Positions 8,970 through 18,481 of a stretch of DNA of 64,000 bases are shown in pieces (position 1 is the stretch's first letter; each line of letters opens with the position of its first letter). Under the pieces are notes generated by a model. The model was not told the origin of the DNA. It did not search any database and saw only the letters and a program-made list of their open reading frames with translations. A program made the position numbers and the translations under genes. This DNA comes from Micromonospora matsumotoense (GTDB taxonomy: Bacteria; Actinomycetota; Actinomycetes; Mycobacteriales; Micromonosporaceae), in assembly GCF_900091525.1 (NCBI RefSeq), contig NZ_FMCU01000002.1:496001-560000 (forward strand), in the 5' to 3' direction.

Positions 8970-9297
8970 TCAGCTGGTGGGGAAGTTGTCCGCCGGTTGC
9001 GCAGGTAGACGCCCGACTCGGTGAGCACACCGGTGCCGGTGTAGGTGCCGCCGGAGCGGGTGCCGGGGCGGAAGGCGGCGCTGCCCTCGTCGGCGTCGGA
9101 GTAGGTCCAGTTCGCGTAGCTGATCTTCAAGCGGTCCAGCAGGTCCAGCCACGCGTTGCTGCTCGCCGCGTCCACGGCGCCGCCGCCGGTGTAGGTGACG
9201 GCGCCGAACTCGGTGACGAACATCGGCGGCCGGGCGGCGGCCCGCTCCAGTTCGGCCCGGTAGTTGTCGCGGTGCGACGCGGCGTAGAAGTGGAACT
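8970..9297 (-). pseudogene. 3' remnant of a GH5 endoglucanase
   Basis: Read on the minus strand from 9297, the sequence encodes FHFYAASHRD, then MFVTEFGA, then WLDLLDRLKISYANW, then TGVLTESGVYLRN. This is the last third of a glycoside hydrolase family 5 enzyme and includes the nucleophile-type Glu of TEFG. It matches, almost block by block, the C-terminal part of the intact GH5 at 53771-54910. The piece has no 5' two-thirds; a TAG directly precedes the first matching codon. Near 8990-9000 one base is missing, so the ending ADNFPTS-stop at 8970 lies in another frame. It is therefore truncated and frameshifted. It sits beside a LacI-type regulator that may once have controlled it. Confidence 0.75.
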
Positions 9298-9456
9298 AGG
9301 GTGCCCTTAACGTCCCCGCAACATGTCGGTGCCGGGTGAGTCCGGCAGCAGCCGCCGCCCCGGTCGGCGGTTGCTCCCGGGGACCCGAGGCGTGGGAGTT
9401 GCCGCCCGCCCGGCGGGCACGGGTCTTTCGTACCGGCCGGGCGTCGACGGTCGGGG

Positions 9457-10473
9457 TCAGGGCACGCGTCGGGTGCTGTGCCGCACGACCAGCGGCGTGG
9501 CCAGCTCGATCCGGTGGCTGTCCAGCCCTTCCCCGGCGATCAGGGACAGCAGCATCCGGGTCGCCATGCCGGCCATCTCGGCGAGCGGCTGACGGACGGT
9601 GGTCAGCGGCGGGGCGGCCCAGCGGGCGGAGTCGAGGTCGTCGAAGCCGACGATGCTGATGTCGTCGGGGACCCGGGCGCCTCGCTCGTAGAGCGCCTCG
9701 TAGGCGCCCAGCGCCATCTCGTCGGCGCAGGCGAACACGGCGGTGGGCGGCTGGGCGAGGTCGAGCAGGGCGTTCATCTCCCGGTAGCCCGACGGGGAGG
9801 TGAAGTCGCCGTGCCGGATGTACCCGGCGGGGATCTTGCGGTTGGCGGCGTTCATCGCGGCCCGGTACCCGTCGACCCGGGCGCGGCTGCACGGCACGGT
9901 CGGTGGCCCGCCGATCACCGCGATCCGGTGGTGACCCAGGTCGAGCAGGTGTTCGGCGGCGGCCACGCCCCCGGACCAGTTGGTCGCGCCCACCGAGGGG
10001 ATGCCCGCGCCGGGCTGGCCGGCCGGGTCGATGATGACCACCGGGATGCCCAGCTCGTCGAGTTGGACCTGCTGGCTGGGGGACAGGTCGGACAGGACGA
10101 GCAGCACCCCGTCGCACCGGCGCTTGGAGAGCTGTTCGATCCACCTCCGGTCGGGGCGGGTGCGGCTGCGGCCGTGCACGGCGGAGACGACCACCCCGAC
10201 GCCCGCCCGGTAGGCCAACTCCTCGACGCCGTCGAGGATCTGCATCGCCCAGGGGCTGCCGAGGTCCCGGAAGACCAGATCGATGAGGCCGGCGGCACCG
10301 GGCATCGAGGGTGCCCGGCGGGCCGTGTACGACCGTCGGTCGAGCAGATCCTGGATGCGACGTCGGGTCGCCGGAGCGACGTCGGGTCGGCCGTTGAGCA
10401 CCTTCGAGACGGTGGGGACGGACACCCCCGCGGCGGTTGCGATCTCCGACAGCGTCGCCCGGTCCTCCGCCAT
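9457..10473 (-). CDS. LacI-family transcriptional regulator
   Basis: A 338-residue sugar-responsive repressor. Residues 8-55 carry the LacI helix-turn-helix and hinge: LSEIATAAGVSVPTVSKVLNGR, then VAPATRRRIQDLL. The rest is a periplasmic-binding-protein-like effector domain, with IDLVFRDL after the linker and VVIIDPAG, ISIVGFDDL further on. It resembles the CebR/BxlR group that controls glycan-degrading genes in actinomycetes; this is family knowledge, and the inducer is not known. The upstream region holds a perfect CCGAAA-G-TTTCGG box and a second GAAACTTTC box, good candidates for autoregulation. A broken GH5 gene lies downstream on the same strand. Confidence 0.9.
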   Translation of the reverse strand: MAEDRATLSEIATAAGVSVPTVSKVLNGRPDVAPATRRRIQDLLDRRSYTARRAPSMPGAAGLIDLVFRDLGSPWAMQILDGVEELAYRAGVGVVVSAVHGRSRTRPDRRWIEQLSKRRCDGVLLVLSDLSPSQQVQLDELGIPVVIIDPAGQPGAGIPSVGATNWSGGVAAAEHLLDLGHHRIAVIGGPPTVPCSRARVDGYRAAMNAANRKIPAGYIRHGDFTSPSGYREMNALLDLAQPPTAVFACADEMALGAYEALYERGARVPDDISIVGFDDLDSARWAAPPLTTVRQPLAEMAGMATRMLLSLIAGEGLDSHRIELATPLVVRHSTRRVP

Positions 10474-10514
10474 GCCCGTCTCCCTTGCAGTCGTACGCCC
10501 GTCGGCAGCATAGC

Positions 10515-10527
10515 CCGAAAGTTTCGG
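10515..10527. promoter_or_regulatory. LacI-type operator box 1
   Basis: CCGAAA-G-TTTCGG is a perfect 13-base palindrome 42 bases upstream of the LacI regulator start. Its GAAA-n-TTTC core is like operators described for xylan/xylobiose repressors of Streptomyces, so self-binding by the adjacent regulator is likely. Confidence 0.6.
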
Positions 10528-10620
10528 AAGTCGGGGGACGGCCTGCCCGGCTCGGCGGTTCGGCGGCTCGCAATCGACGTTCGTCGGGGCCCGGGGGTGC
10601 CGGAGCCCGACAGTGGCGTC

Positions 10621-10629
10621 GAAACTTTC
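10621..10629. promoter_or_regulatory. LacI-type operator box 2
   Basis: GAAACTTTC has the same GAAA-n-TTTC core as the box at 10515-10527, about 105 bases away, in the region between the LacI gene and the giant kinase gene. Two boxes at this spacing could support looping or control of a transcript in each direction. The rest of 10474-10853 shows no gene. Confidence 0.45.
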
Positions 10630-10853
10630 CCGAAACGGAAGTGTCCGGTACGGCTTTCATGTCCCGGATGCGGGGCTGATCCGTCCGCCCTCGGCCGGCC
10701 GTCCGGGTCAACCGCCCGCCCGACCCGATTTCGACTCCGGTTGTGCATACGGCATGCTGGTACGCGGACGGCAGGAACCTCTGTCGGTGGCCGGCGGCGA
10801 CCCGCGGACACGCGGTCGTCCCTGCGCGAGACGTGCGGGAGGACAGGGCGGCG

Positions 10854-13800
10854 ATGGCCGAGGCTCAGGCGTGGCGTTCCGTGTTCACCGGCACCAGCGA
10901 GATGGCCGCGCGGATGCGCGCCTTCGACTGGTCCGCCACCTCCCTCGGCGCGGTCGAGGGATGGCCGGCCAGCCTGCGTACCGCCACCCGGATCTGCCTG
11001 ACCTCCCGGTTCCCCATGATCGTGTGGTGGGGGCCGGAGCTGCGGTTCATCTACAACGACGCCTACGGCCCCCTGCTCGGCAGTAAACACCCCGCATTGG
11101 GCAAGCCCGGTGACCAGGTGTGGGCCGAGATCTGGCACATCATCGGGCCGATGCTGCGCGGCGTGGTGGAGACCGGCGAGGCGACCTGGTCGGAGGACCT
11201 GCTGCTGCCGATGAACCGGCACGGCTACTGGGAGGAGACGTACTGGACGTACTCCTACAGCCCGCTGCACGACGACGACGGCGTGGTGCGCGGCGTCTTC
11301 ACCGCGGTCAGCGACACCACCGAGCGGGTGATCGGCCAGCGTCGGCTCGCCGCGTTGCAGGACCTGGGCGCCCAGGCCGGCACCGCCCGGACCGTGGACG
11401 AGGCGTGTGAGCTGGTCGCCGGGTCGCTCGGCCGGTCCGCGGTCGACGTGCCGTACGCGGCGGTGCACCTGCGTACCCGCGGTGACGAGCTGCGCCTGGC
11501 CGCCAGCACCCTGGCCGGTGAGGTCGACCGGTGCGACGGGTCTGCGCCGCCGGTGTGGCCGGTGGCCGAGGTCCTTGCCGACGGCCGGCCGGCCCACGTC
11601 ACCGATGTCGTCACCCGCGTCGGCGAACTGCCGACCGGCGGCTGGCAGACCGCGCCGACCGAGGCCGTCGTGCTGCCGTTGCACGGCGAGACCGGCGCCG
11701 AGGACATCGGCGTCATCGTCCTGGCCGCCAGCGCCGGCCGGGCGCTCGACGACGGCTACCGCACCTTCCTCGACCTGGTCGCCCAGCAGACCGCCGCCCT
11801 GATCAACGGTGCGGTGGCCTACGAGGTGCAGCAGCAGCGGGCCGAGGAACTGGTGGAGCTGGACCGGGCCAAGACGGCGTTCTTCTCCAACATCAGCCAC
11901 GAGTTCCGTACCCCGCTCACCCTGATCAGCGGGCCGTTGCAGGAGCTGCGGGCCCGGCTGGGCGACCAGGACGAGCAGGTCCGCGACGAGCTGGAGGTCA
12001 TGCACCGCAACGCGTTGCGACTGGGTAAGCTGGTCACCGCGCTGCTCGACTTCTCCCGCATCGAGGCCGGCCGGATGCAGGCGAGCTACGAGCCCGTCGA
12101 CCTGGCCCGGTTCACCGCCGAGCTGGCCAGCGTGTTCCGGGCGGCGGTCGAACGGGCCGGCCTCACCCTGGACGTGGACTGTCCGCCGCTGTCCCGACCG
12201 GTCCACGTCGACCGGACGATGTGGGAGAAGGTGGTCCTCAACCTGCTCAGCAACGCCCTGAAGTTCACCTTCCAGGGCGGCATCCGGGTCTCCGTCGCCG
12301 AGCGCGACGGCATGCCGACGGTCCAGGTCGTCGACACCGGCGTCGGGGTGCCGGCCGACGAGATCCCCCGGTTGTTCGAGCGGTTCCACCGGGTGCCGCA
12401 GGCCCGGTCCCGGTCCCACGAGGGCAGCGGCATCGGACTGGCCCTGGTGCAGGAGTTGGTCGGCCTGCACGGTGGCACGATCACCGTCGACAGCACCCCG
12501 GACGTCGGCACCGCCTTCACCGTACGGCTGCCGTTCGGCGTGGCCCACCTGCCCGCCGAGCACGTCGTCACCGGCGTCGGCGCGCCGGTGCCGTCGGACA
12601 CCGCCGAGCCGTTCGTTCGGGAGGCGCTGCGCTGGCTGCCCGCCGGCGACGTCGACGACCGGCCGGTGCCGGAGCCACCGTCGACCGACCACCCCGGCCC
12701 GGACCGTCCCCGGGTGCTCGTCGCCGACGACAACGCCGACATGCGCGACTACCTGCACCGGCTGCTGCGTTCCCGGTACGACGTCACCGCCGTGGGGGAC
12801 GGACTCGCCGCCCTGGCCAGGGCCCGGGCCGACCTGCCCGACCTGATCGTCAGCGACGTGATGATGCCCGGTCTGGACGGCCTCGAACTGGTCGCCGCGC
12901 TGCGCGCGGAACCCCGCACCATGGGGGTGCCGGTGCTGCTGCTGTCGGCCCGCGCCGGTCAGGAGGCCGCCGTCGAGGGGTTGGAGGCCGGTGCCGACGA
13001 CTACCTCGTCAAGCCGTTCCCCGCCGAGGAGTTGCTGGCCCGGGTCCGGGCCAACGTCGACCTGGCCCGGTTGCGCAACCACCATGCCAACTGGCGGGCC
13101 GCGATGATCAACTCATTGCAGGAGGGTTTCTTCGTCCTCGACGCCGACGGCGCGCTGGTGGAGATGAACACCGCCTTCGCCGACCTGTTCGGCTACGGCC
13201 CGGAGGGCCTGCCCTACCGTCCCCGGTATCCGTGGTGGCCCGACGACGCCACCGACCCGTCGGCGCACCGGTTGGTGGCCGACGCGTTCTCGCAGGCCAT
13301 GACGGTGACCCACGGCTCGTTCGTGGTGCCGCTGCGGCACCGCGACGGCCACCGGCTCTGGACGGCGGTCGCCTTCAACGCGGTCACCGACGACCACGGC
13401 CGGCGGATGGTGGTCGGCACCATCCGCGACGTCACCGCCGAACGGTACGCGGTGCAGCGGGAGACCGCCCTCAGCGCCCTCAACCAGCGGCTGTCCCGGG
13501 CCGCCAGCACCACGGAGGCGTTGCGCGCCGGGGTGGAGGAGCTGCGCCAACTGTGGCAGGCGCACCGGGTGCTCGCCGCCCACTGGCAACCGAACGGCGT
13601 ACCGACGCTGACCGGCACGCCGGTCAGCGACTGGGCGCAGCTCCCCGGGCCGGTCCGCGACACCGTCACCGCGCTGCGGTCGCAACCACCCCTGCGGATC
13701 ACCATCGACCCGGCCACCGGTGTCCGGCCGGCCGGCGCCGGCACCACTGTCGACTCGCCGCAGGGTCCGCTGGTGATCTGGCTCGAACTCGACCCGGCGC

Positions 13801-14963
13801 GGGGTTTCGGCACTGAGGACCAGATGCTGCTGCTGCTCCTGTGCGGCGCGCTCGGGCAGGCACTGCACCGGGCGCACGCCGCCGATCAGCAACGCGAGGT
13901 GGCGGTCGCGCTGCAACGGTCCATCCTCGGCCCGGCCGAGCTACCCGACGGCTTCGCCGTACGGTACGAGCCGGCGACCCGCCCCCTGGAGGTCGGCGGC
14001 GACTGGTACGACGCGGTGACCCTGCCCGACGGCCGGATCGGCATCGTCGTCGGTGACTGCGTCGGCCGGGGCCTGCCCGCCGCCGCGGTGATGGGGCAAC
14101 TGCGCAGTGCCTGCCGGGCGCTGCTGCTGGAGGCGTCCGGCCCGGCCCAGGTGCTCACCGCCCTGGACCGGTTCGCCCTGATGCTGCCCGGGGCGGCCTG
14201 CACCACGGTGTTCTGCGGCATCCTCGACCCGGAGAGCGGGAAGCTGACGTACAGCAGCGCCGGGCACCCGCCCGCGATCCTCACCCACCCGGACGGCCGC
14301 ACCGAGCTGCTGGCCGGCGGGCGGGGCAGCCCGCTGGGCATTCCGTCCCGGGGCGGACGCCCCGACGCGATCAGCGTCGTCCCACCCCGTGCCGTGTTGC
14401 TGCTCTACACCGACGGCCTGGTGGAACGCCGTCGCCAGTCGCTCGACAGCGGGATCGCGCAGGCCGCCTCCGCCGTCCGGGAGGATCACACCGCCGGGGT
14501 GGAGCAGCTCGCCGACCGGGTGATGAACCGGATGACCCCGCAGGGCGGTTACGACGACATCGCCCTGCTGCTCTACCGTCACCCGGCGCCGCTGGAACTG
14601 TCGTTCCCCGCCGACCGGTCGCAGATGGCCCCGGTGCGTTCCACCCTGCGACAGTGGTTGCGGCGCACCGGCGCCGACCCGCACCTGGCCCAGGACGTGC
14701 TCGTCGCCACTGGTGAGGCCTGCGCGAACGCGGTCGAGCACGGCCACCGCGACGCCCGTCCCGGGTTGATCCGGCTGCTCGCGGTGGCCGCCGGTGCGGA
14801 CCTGTTCGTCACGGTGGTCGACTCGGGACGGTGGAAGGTGCCCGAGATCGACCACGACCGGGGACGCGGCATCAACCTGATGCGCGCGCTGATGGCACAC
14901 GTCGACATCCAGACCACCGACGCCGGCACCACCGTCGCGCTGCACACGAGGATTCCCGCATGA
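10854..14963 (+). CDS. Hybrid kinase: PAS-GAF-HisKA-HATPase-REC-PAS-PP2C(SpoIIE)-RsbW-like
   Basis: A 1369-residue cytosolic signalling protein that joins a two-component kinase to the sigma-factor partner-switch machinery. Order: PAS-like (about 1-165), GAF-like (170-335), HisKA with [13 protein letters not shown] (phospho-acceptor His349), HATPase with [17 protein letters not shown] and GIGLAL (about 460-530), and a receiver with [11 protein letters not shown] and VSDVMMPG (phospho-acceptor Asp668). Then come a second PAS (about 745-865), a GAF-like stretch, a SpoIIE/PP2C phosphatase with [11 protein letters not shown] and [12 protein letters not shown] (about 1030-1240), and a C-terminal RsbW-type ATPase with [14 protein letters not shown] (about 1285). 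The ATG at 10854 follows GGGAGG about 12 bases upstream; the frame is open further back. It overlaps the STAS gene by ATGA. Target sigma factor unknown. Confidence 0.9.
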   Translation: MAEAQAWRSVFTGTSEMAARMRAFDWSATSLGAVEGWPASLRTATRICLTSRFPMIVWWGPELRFIYNDAYGPLLGSKHPALGKPGDQVWAEIWHIIGPMLRGVVETGEATWSEDLLLPMNRHGYWEETYWTYSYSPLHDDDGVVRGVFTAVSDTTERVIGQRRLAALQDLGAQAGTARTVDEACELVAGSLGRSAVDVPYAAVHLRTRGDELRLAASTLAGEVDRCDGSAPPVWPVAEVLADGRPAHVTDVVTRVGELPTGGWQTAPTEAVVLPLHGETGAEDIGVIVLAASAGRALDDGYRTFLDLVAQQTAALINGAVAYEVQQQRAEELVELDRAKTAFFSNISHEFRTPLTLISGPLQELRARLGDQDEQVRDELEVMHRNALRLGKLVTALLDFSRIEAGRMQASYEPVDLARFTAELASVFRAAVERAGLTLDVDCPPLSRPVHVDRTMWEKVVLNLLSNALKFTFQGGIRVSVAERDGMPTVQVVDTGVGVPADEIPRLFERFHRVPQARSRSHEGSGIGLALVQELVGLHGGTITVDSTPDVGTAFTVRLPFGVAHLPAEHVVTGVGAPVPSDTAEPFVREALRWLPAGDVDDRPVPEPPSTDHPGPDRPRVLVADDNADMRDYLHRLLRSRYDVTAVGDGLAALARARADLPDLIVSDVMMPGLDGLELVAALRAEPRTMGVPVLLLSARAGQEAAVEGLEAGADDYLVKPFPAEELLARVRANVDLARLRNHHANWRAAMINSLQEGFFVLDADGALVEMNTAFADLFGYGPEGLPYRPRYPWWPDDATDPSAHRLVADAFSQAMTVTHGSFVVPLRHRDGHRLWTAVAFNAVTDDHGRRMVVGTIRDVTAERYAVQRETALSALNQRLSRAASTTEALRAGVEELRQLWQAHRVLAAHWQPNGVPTLTGTPVSDWAQLPGPVRDTVTALRSQPPLRITIDPATGVRPAGAGTTVDSPQGPLVIWLELDPARGFGTEDQMLLLLLCGALGQALHRAHAADQQREVAVALQRSILGPAELPDGFAVRYEPATRPLEVGGDWYDAVTLPDGRIGIVVGDCVGRGLPAAAVMGQLRSACRALLLEASGPAQVLTALDRFALMLPGAACTTVFCGILDPESGKLTYSSAGHPPAILTHPDGRTELLAGGRGSPLGIPSRGGRPDAISVVPPRAVLLLYTDGLVERRRQSLDSGIAQAASAVREDHTAGVEQLADRVMNRMTPQGGYDDIALLLYRHPAPLELSFPADRSQMAPVRSTLRQWLRRTGADPHLAQDVLVATGEACANAVEHGHRDARPGLIRLLAVAAGADLFVTVVDSGRWKVPEIDHDRGRGINLMRALMAHVDIQTTDAGTTVALHTRIPA

Positions 14964-15259
14964 ACACGCCTCTGGACCTGGCTACCGGCGTACGGGCCGA
15001 CGGCGCCCCGGTGCTGACCGTCACCGGCGAGATCGACATGAGTAACGCCGACGAGTTCCGGGCCGCGATAGTGGACGCCGTCGTCGACGGACACCGGCTG
15101 ACCGTGGACCTGACCGCGGTGGAATACCTGGACAGCGCCGCCCTCGCCGCGCTGTTCGCCCACGTCGACCGCCTCCGGGTGGTGGCGAATCCGTTGCTGG
15201 ACAGCGTCCTGACGATCTCCGGTCTCGGCGCCCTCACCACGGTGACGATCCGCGACTGA
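14960..15259 (+). CDS. STAS-domain anti-sigma factor antagonist
   Basis: A 99-residue single STAS domain of the SpoIIAA/RsbV type. It has [17 protein letters not shown] near the start and [13 protein letters not shown] near residue 60, where Ser in the LDSAA segment is the expected phosphorylation site. Its ATG lies inside the stop of the giant kinase-phosphatase gene (ATGA), so the two are translated together. The likely cycle, known for this family, is phosphorylation by the RsbW-like domain of its partner and dephosphorylation by that partner's PP2C domain. The free form would then sequester an anti-sigma factor. Confidence 0.9.
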   Translation: MNTPLDLATGVRADGAPVLTVTGEIDMSNADEFRAAIVDAVVDGHRLTVDLTAVEYLDSAALAALFAHVDRLRVVANPLLDSVLTISGLGALTTVTIRD

Positions 15260-15424
15260 TCCGACCGGCCGACCGCACGGACGGCGTGCCGACGGGGGTG
15301 CCCGGGCGAATCCCGGGAGGCTCCGGCGACCGGTCCGCTGTTCCCGCACGGGTGCAGGTGGGGCGGTGACCGACGCACCTGGTCCCTGCAGATGGCGAAC
15401 AGTGCAGATCCGGGGGCCGGGCGA

Positions 15425-16129
15425 TCAGCTCGCCGTCACGCAGAACTCGTTGCCGTCCGGATCGGCCAGCACGACGTCGCCGTCCGCACCGACCTCGAGC
15501 CGGGTGGCCCCGAGCGCCACGAGTCGGTCGACCTCCGCCTGCTGGTCGCCCTCGGGCGCGAGGTCCAGTCGCTGCCGGTTGCGGCCCTGTTTGGGGGCCA
15601 CGGGCGGGCCACCCCAGGCGACCTTCGTGCCACCGTACGGCGACTGGACCGCGGTTTCCTGGTCCTGGTCCCACACCAGCGGCCAGCCCAACGCCTCGCT
15701 CCAGAACAGGCCGACCTCCCGGGTGCCGTCGCAGGCGACCTCCCCGAGCAGGCCGCACCCGGCGAGGTAGTTGTTGCCCGGCTCGATGACGCAGAACTCG
15801 TTGCCCTCGGGATCGGCCAGCACGATGTGCCCCTCCTCGGGACGCTGCCCGACGTCGAGGTGGCTGCCGCCGAGATCCAGCGCGGTCGCCACCTGCCGCT
15901 GCTGGTCGTCAGGGCTGGTACTGGTCAGGTGCAGGTGCATCCGGTTCAGCCCGGCCTTGCGGGTAGGGCTCGGGACGAACCGGAGGCCGAGCTGGGTGTC
16001 CGTGCCGGATAGGAGCGCGCCACCGGTGGCGTCCTCGACGACCTCCCGGTGGAGCAGGCCGGCCCAGAAGCGCGCCAGTCGGCTCGGGTGTTGGGCATCG
16101 AGGGTCAACGTCAGGGGTCCCGAGAGCAT
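15425..16129 (-). CDS. Two-domain VOC (glyoxalase/bleomycin-resistance-like) protein
   Basis: A 234-residue protein made of two tandem glyoxalase-like domains. Each ends with nearly the same strand: VLADPEGNEFCVIEPG near residue 115 and VLADPDGNEFCVTAS at the C-terminus. Such proteins bind small ligands or metals and act as dioxygenase-like enzymes or drug-binding resistance proteins; this one cannot be assigned a substrate. Metal ligands are only partly evident: His in RMHLHL, Glu in NEF. The ATG at 16129 begins the first beta-strand (LTLTLDAQHPS) directly. Bases 15260-15424 between it and the STAS gene hold nothing recognisable. Confidence 0.75.
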   Translation of the reverse strand: MLSGPLTLTLDAQHPSRLARFWAGLLHREVVEDATGGALLSGTDTQLGLRFVPSPTRKAGLNRMHLHLTSTSPDDQQRQVATALDLGGSHLDVGQRPEEGHIVLADPEGNEFCVIEPGNNYLAGCGLLGEVACDGTREVGLFWSEALGWPLVWDQDQETAVQSPYGGTKVAWGGPPVAPKQGRNRQRLDLAPEGDQQAEVDRLVALGATRLEVGADGDVVLADPDGNEFCVTAS

Positions 16130-16468
16130 CACCGCACAGTAGACGCCGACCGGTGGGGCAACAAGGCGATTGCGCCGGGCCCGGCCGGGGGTCTCGGCGA
16201 TGGTGGCGGGAGGTCCGGGCGGTGGACGATGGTCACCGCCCGGACCGCTGTGCCCATGCTCACGACGCCTTGGCGCGGGTAACCGCCGACGGCTGGTCGC
16301 ACGTGATCCTCTGGCGCTGGGGGGCCTTTGCGGTGCCGCTCGCCCCGGCGACGCGCGTCCGTTGCTCACGATGGGTAGCCGGTGGACGTGGGCCGTCGCC
16401 TGAATCGTGGCAGGAGCGGAGTTTCATGCTTGCCGGCGTTCCCACGTCGAGGGGCCGCTGTGGCGGGT
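16130..16468. other. Gene-free stretch
   Basis: A 339-base gap between the start of the VOC gene and the end of the WYL regulator. Several short frames are open, but none has a plausible start, codon pattern or recognisable product. It presumably contains the VOC promoter; I see no clear box. Confidence 0.5.
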
Positions 16469-17428
16469 CTACTCGCCTGCGTCTGCGTGGGTGAGTAGGC
16501 GGGCGGCCAGGGCGCGCACCTCGGCTCTGAGTGCGGCGGGTTGTTCGATGGTGAAGGGCCAGCCGAGTCCGGCAAGCATCTGGGCGGCACCGTCGAGGTG
16601 TTCGGCTCGGGTCGTCAGCCGTACTCCGTCGGTGACCTCGGTGAGTGTGCCGACAGATGGAGGGATCCGCCGCTGTGCCTGGGCGAGGCTGGTGTGCAGC
16701 AGGACCGAGATGTCGTGGGCGTAGGCCACTGAGGCGAGTCCGGCGAGGACGTGTCCGGTGGGGTCGAACCCGGCCGGCACCTCGAAAGCTCCGGCGGTGG
16801 CGTGAGTGGTGCCGATGCGATCGAGTCGGAACGTCCGAACGGACCCGCTGGCGTGGTCGCGACCGGTGACGTACCAGCGACCGTGGTGGAAGACCAGCCC
16901 GTACGGGTCGAGGTCGCGTTCGCTGGAGCGGCCGTGCCAGCTGGTGTACGTCAGCTGTACCGGGTGTCGGTGGCGGGCTGCCTCGGCGAGCACCAGCAGC
17001 ACCTCGGCGTCGGGCGGGGTGGGCTGCCGGACCGGCCCGGTGACGTCCATGGTGACCAGTAGGGCGTCGATGCGCCGGGCAAGGGCGGCTGGCAGTACCC
17101 GGCGCAGCTTGGCGGCGGCGTTCTCGGTGGCCGCGTGATCGGTGACCAGTCCCGCGCTGCGGCCGGCGGCAAGGCCGAGGGTGATGGCGATGGCCTCTTC
17201 GTCGGTGAGCATGAGCGGCGGCACCTTGTATCCGGGTGCGAGCCGGTATCCGCCGTAGCGGCCGCGGCGTGCCTCGACCGGGATGTCCAGGTCGAGGAGG
17301 TGGGTTACGTAGCGGCGGACGGTGCGTTCGTCGACGCTGAGCCGGCGGGCCAGGTCTGGGACGCTGAATGTGCCGCCCGACTGGAGGATCTCCAGCAGGG
17401 CGAGGACCCGGGCTGTCGGCCTGGCCAA
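16469..17428 (-). CDS. WYL-domain transcriptional regulator (YafY/DeoR-like HTH)
   Basis: A 319-residue regulator. The N-terminal winged helix reads LALLEILQSGGTFSVPDLARRLSVDERTVRRYV (in two parts, about residues 8-40), followed by the wing segment RRGRYGGYRLAPG. The WYL domain occupies about 140-215 and contains VQLTYTSWHG and VFHHGRWYVTGRD. WYL domains bind small ligands or nucleic acid ends. The TTG start at 17428 is set by AGGAGG directly upstream. It diverges from the alpha/beta hydrolase, 56 bases away, and is the obvious candidate to control it. Length is normal for the family. Confidence 0.88.
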   Translation of the reverse strand: MARPTARVLALLEILQSGGTFSVPDLARRLSVDERTVRRYVTHLLDLDIPVEARRGRYGGYRLAPGYKVPPLMLTDEEAIAITLGLAAGRSAGLVTDHAATENAAAKLRRVLPAALARRIDALLVTMDVTGPVRQPTPPDAEVLLVLAEAARHRHPVQLTYTSWHGRSSERDLDPYGLVFHHGRWYVTGRDHASGSVRTFRLDRIGTTHATAGAFEVPAGFDPTGHVLAGLASVAYAHDISVLLHTSLAQAQRRIPPSVGTLTEVTDGVRLTTRAEHLDGAAQMLAGLGWPFTIEQPAALRAEVRALAARLLTHADAGE

Positions 17429-17484
17429 GGAGATCCTCCTAATCCGGGCGGAAACTGTCCGGTATTGAGCGTAGCGTGCCGGGC

Positions 17485-18225
17485 ATGACGACATTCGTAC
17501 TGGTCCCGGGGTTCTGGCTCGGCGCCTGGGCCTGGCAGTCGACGGCCGCTGAACTGCGCCGGCACGGCCATGACGTGTACCCGATCAGCCTGACCGGCCT
17601 CGGGGAGCGGGCCCACCTGGGTCGTCCCGACACCGACCTCGACGTCCACGTCACCGACGTGGTCAATCTCCTGCGCTACGAGGGCCTTCGCGACGTGGTA
17701 CTCGTGGGGCACAGCTACGCCGGTAGCGTCGTCACCGCGGCTGCCGACCGGGTCACCGACCGCGTCGCCCAGTTGGTCTATGTCGACACCGGCCCGCTGC
17801 CCGACGGGGTGGCCCAGGTCGAGTTCACCCCGCCGGCCGAGCGCGAGCGCAACGCGGCATTGGTGGCCGACCACGGTGCGGGGTGGCGGCTGCCGCCGCC
17901 ATCCTGGACCGACGTGGCCGCCAGTGTGCCCGACGTAGATGACTCGATCGTCGCGTTGCTGCACGAGCGGTCGGTCGACCAGCCGTGGGCGACCGCCACC
18001 GCCCCGGTCCGGCTGACCGGGGCATGGGAGAGTCTGCCCAGACTCGGCGTGCTGTCGAGCTTCACCGCCGAGCAGGCGCAGGGAATGGCGGCGACAATGC
18101 CGCTGTACCGCCACATGGCCGGCGACGTGTGGCGCTTTGAGGAACTACCGACCTGGCACTGGCCGATGCTCAACCGGCCGGTCGAGCTGGCCGCGATCCT
18201 GCACCACGCGCCGTTGACGGCGTAA
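17485..18225 (+). CDS. Alpha/beta hydrolase (esterase-like)
   Basis: A 246-residue cytosolic hydrolase. FVLVPGFWLGAWAWQ at the start forms the oxyanion-hole strand. VLVGHSYAGSV near residue 77 carries the nucleophile Ser, and TWHWPML near the end carries the catalytic His. The acid is probably an Asp in the central part. The pattern is like small plant-type methyl-ester hydrolases and bacterial relatives of about 240 residues; the substrate is unknown. The ATG follows TAGCGT (17472-17477) by seven bases with no ribosome site, so translation is probably leaderless. It diverges from the WYL regulator and is followed by a strong hairpin. Confidence 0.85.
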   Translation: MTTFVLVPGFWLGAWAWQSTAAELRRHGHDVYPISLTGLGERAHLGRPDTDLDVHVTDVVNLLRYEGLRDVVLVGHSYAGSVVTAAADRVTDRVAQLVYVDTGPLPDGVAQVEFTPPAERERNAALVADHGAGWRLPPPSWTDVAASVPDVDDSIVALLHERSVDQPWATATAPVRLTGAWESLPRLGVLSSFTAEQAQGMAATMPLYRHMAGDVWRFEELPTWHWPMLNRPVELAAILHHAPLTA

Positions 18226-18228
18226 CCG

Positions 18229-18268
18229 CCGCTGCCGGGTGACCAACCACCAGCTCACCCGGCAGCGG
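18229..18268 (+). terminator. Strong hairpin terminator after the alpha/beta hydrolase
   Basis: CCGCTGCCGGGTGA and TCACCCGGCAGCGG form a perfect 14-bp stem around a 12-base loop, starting three bases after the hydrolase stop. There is no T-tract, as is usual in this genome. Bases 18269-18481 beyond it show nothing else. Confidence 0.75.
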
Positions 18269-18481
18269 TGAGCGGTCGACGACGGAACCGAACGACCCGG
18301 CCATGCCACCCACGGCGACGTCCTCAACTCGGCTAGATCCGGACGCCGCCGGGTCGACCATCATGACTGACTGTCGTTGATCGCAGAGCAAGCTCGGCCG
18401 TGATACCTACCGGATTCCTGCTGAGATCACCCGACGCGCGACGGGCCAGGCGGGGGAGCCCTCCTCAGCGGCAGGGCCGGA

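Noticed and set aside
9915..13085. Very long open frame (over 1000 codons) on the minus strand
   Set aside because: It runs antisense to the giant kinase and the LacI gene, has repetitive Gly/Arg/Pro/His-rich text without domains, and only reflects high GC at third positions of the real genes.
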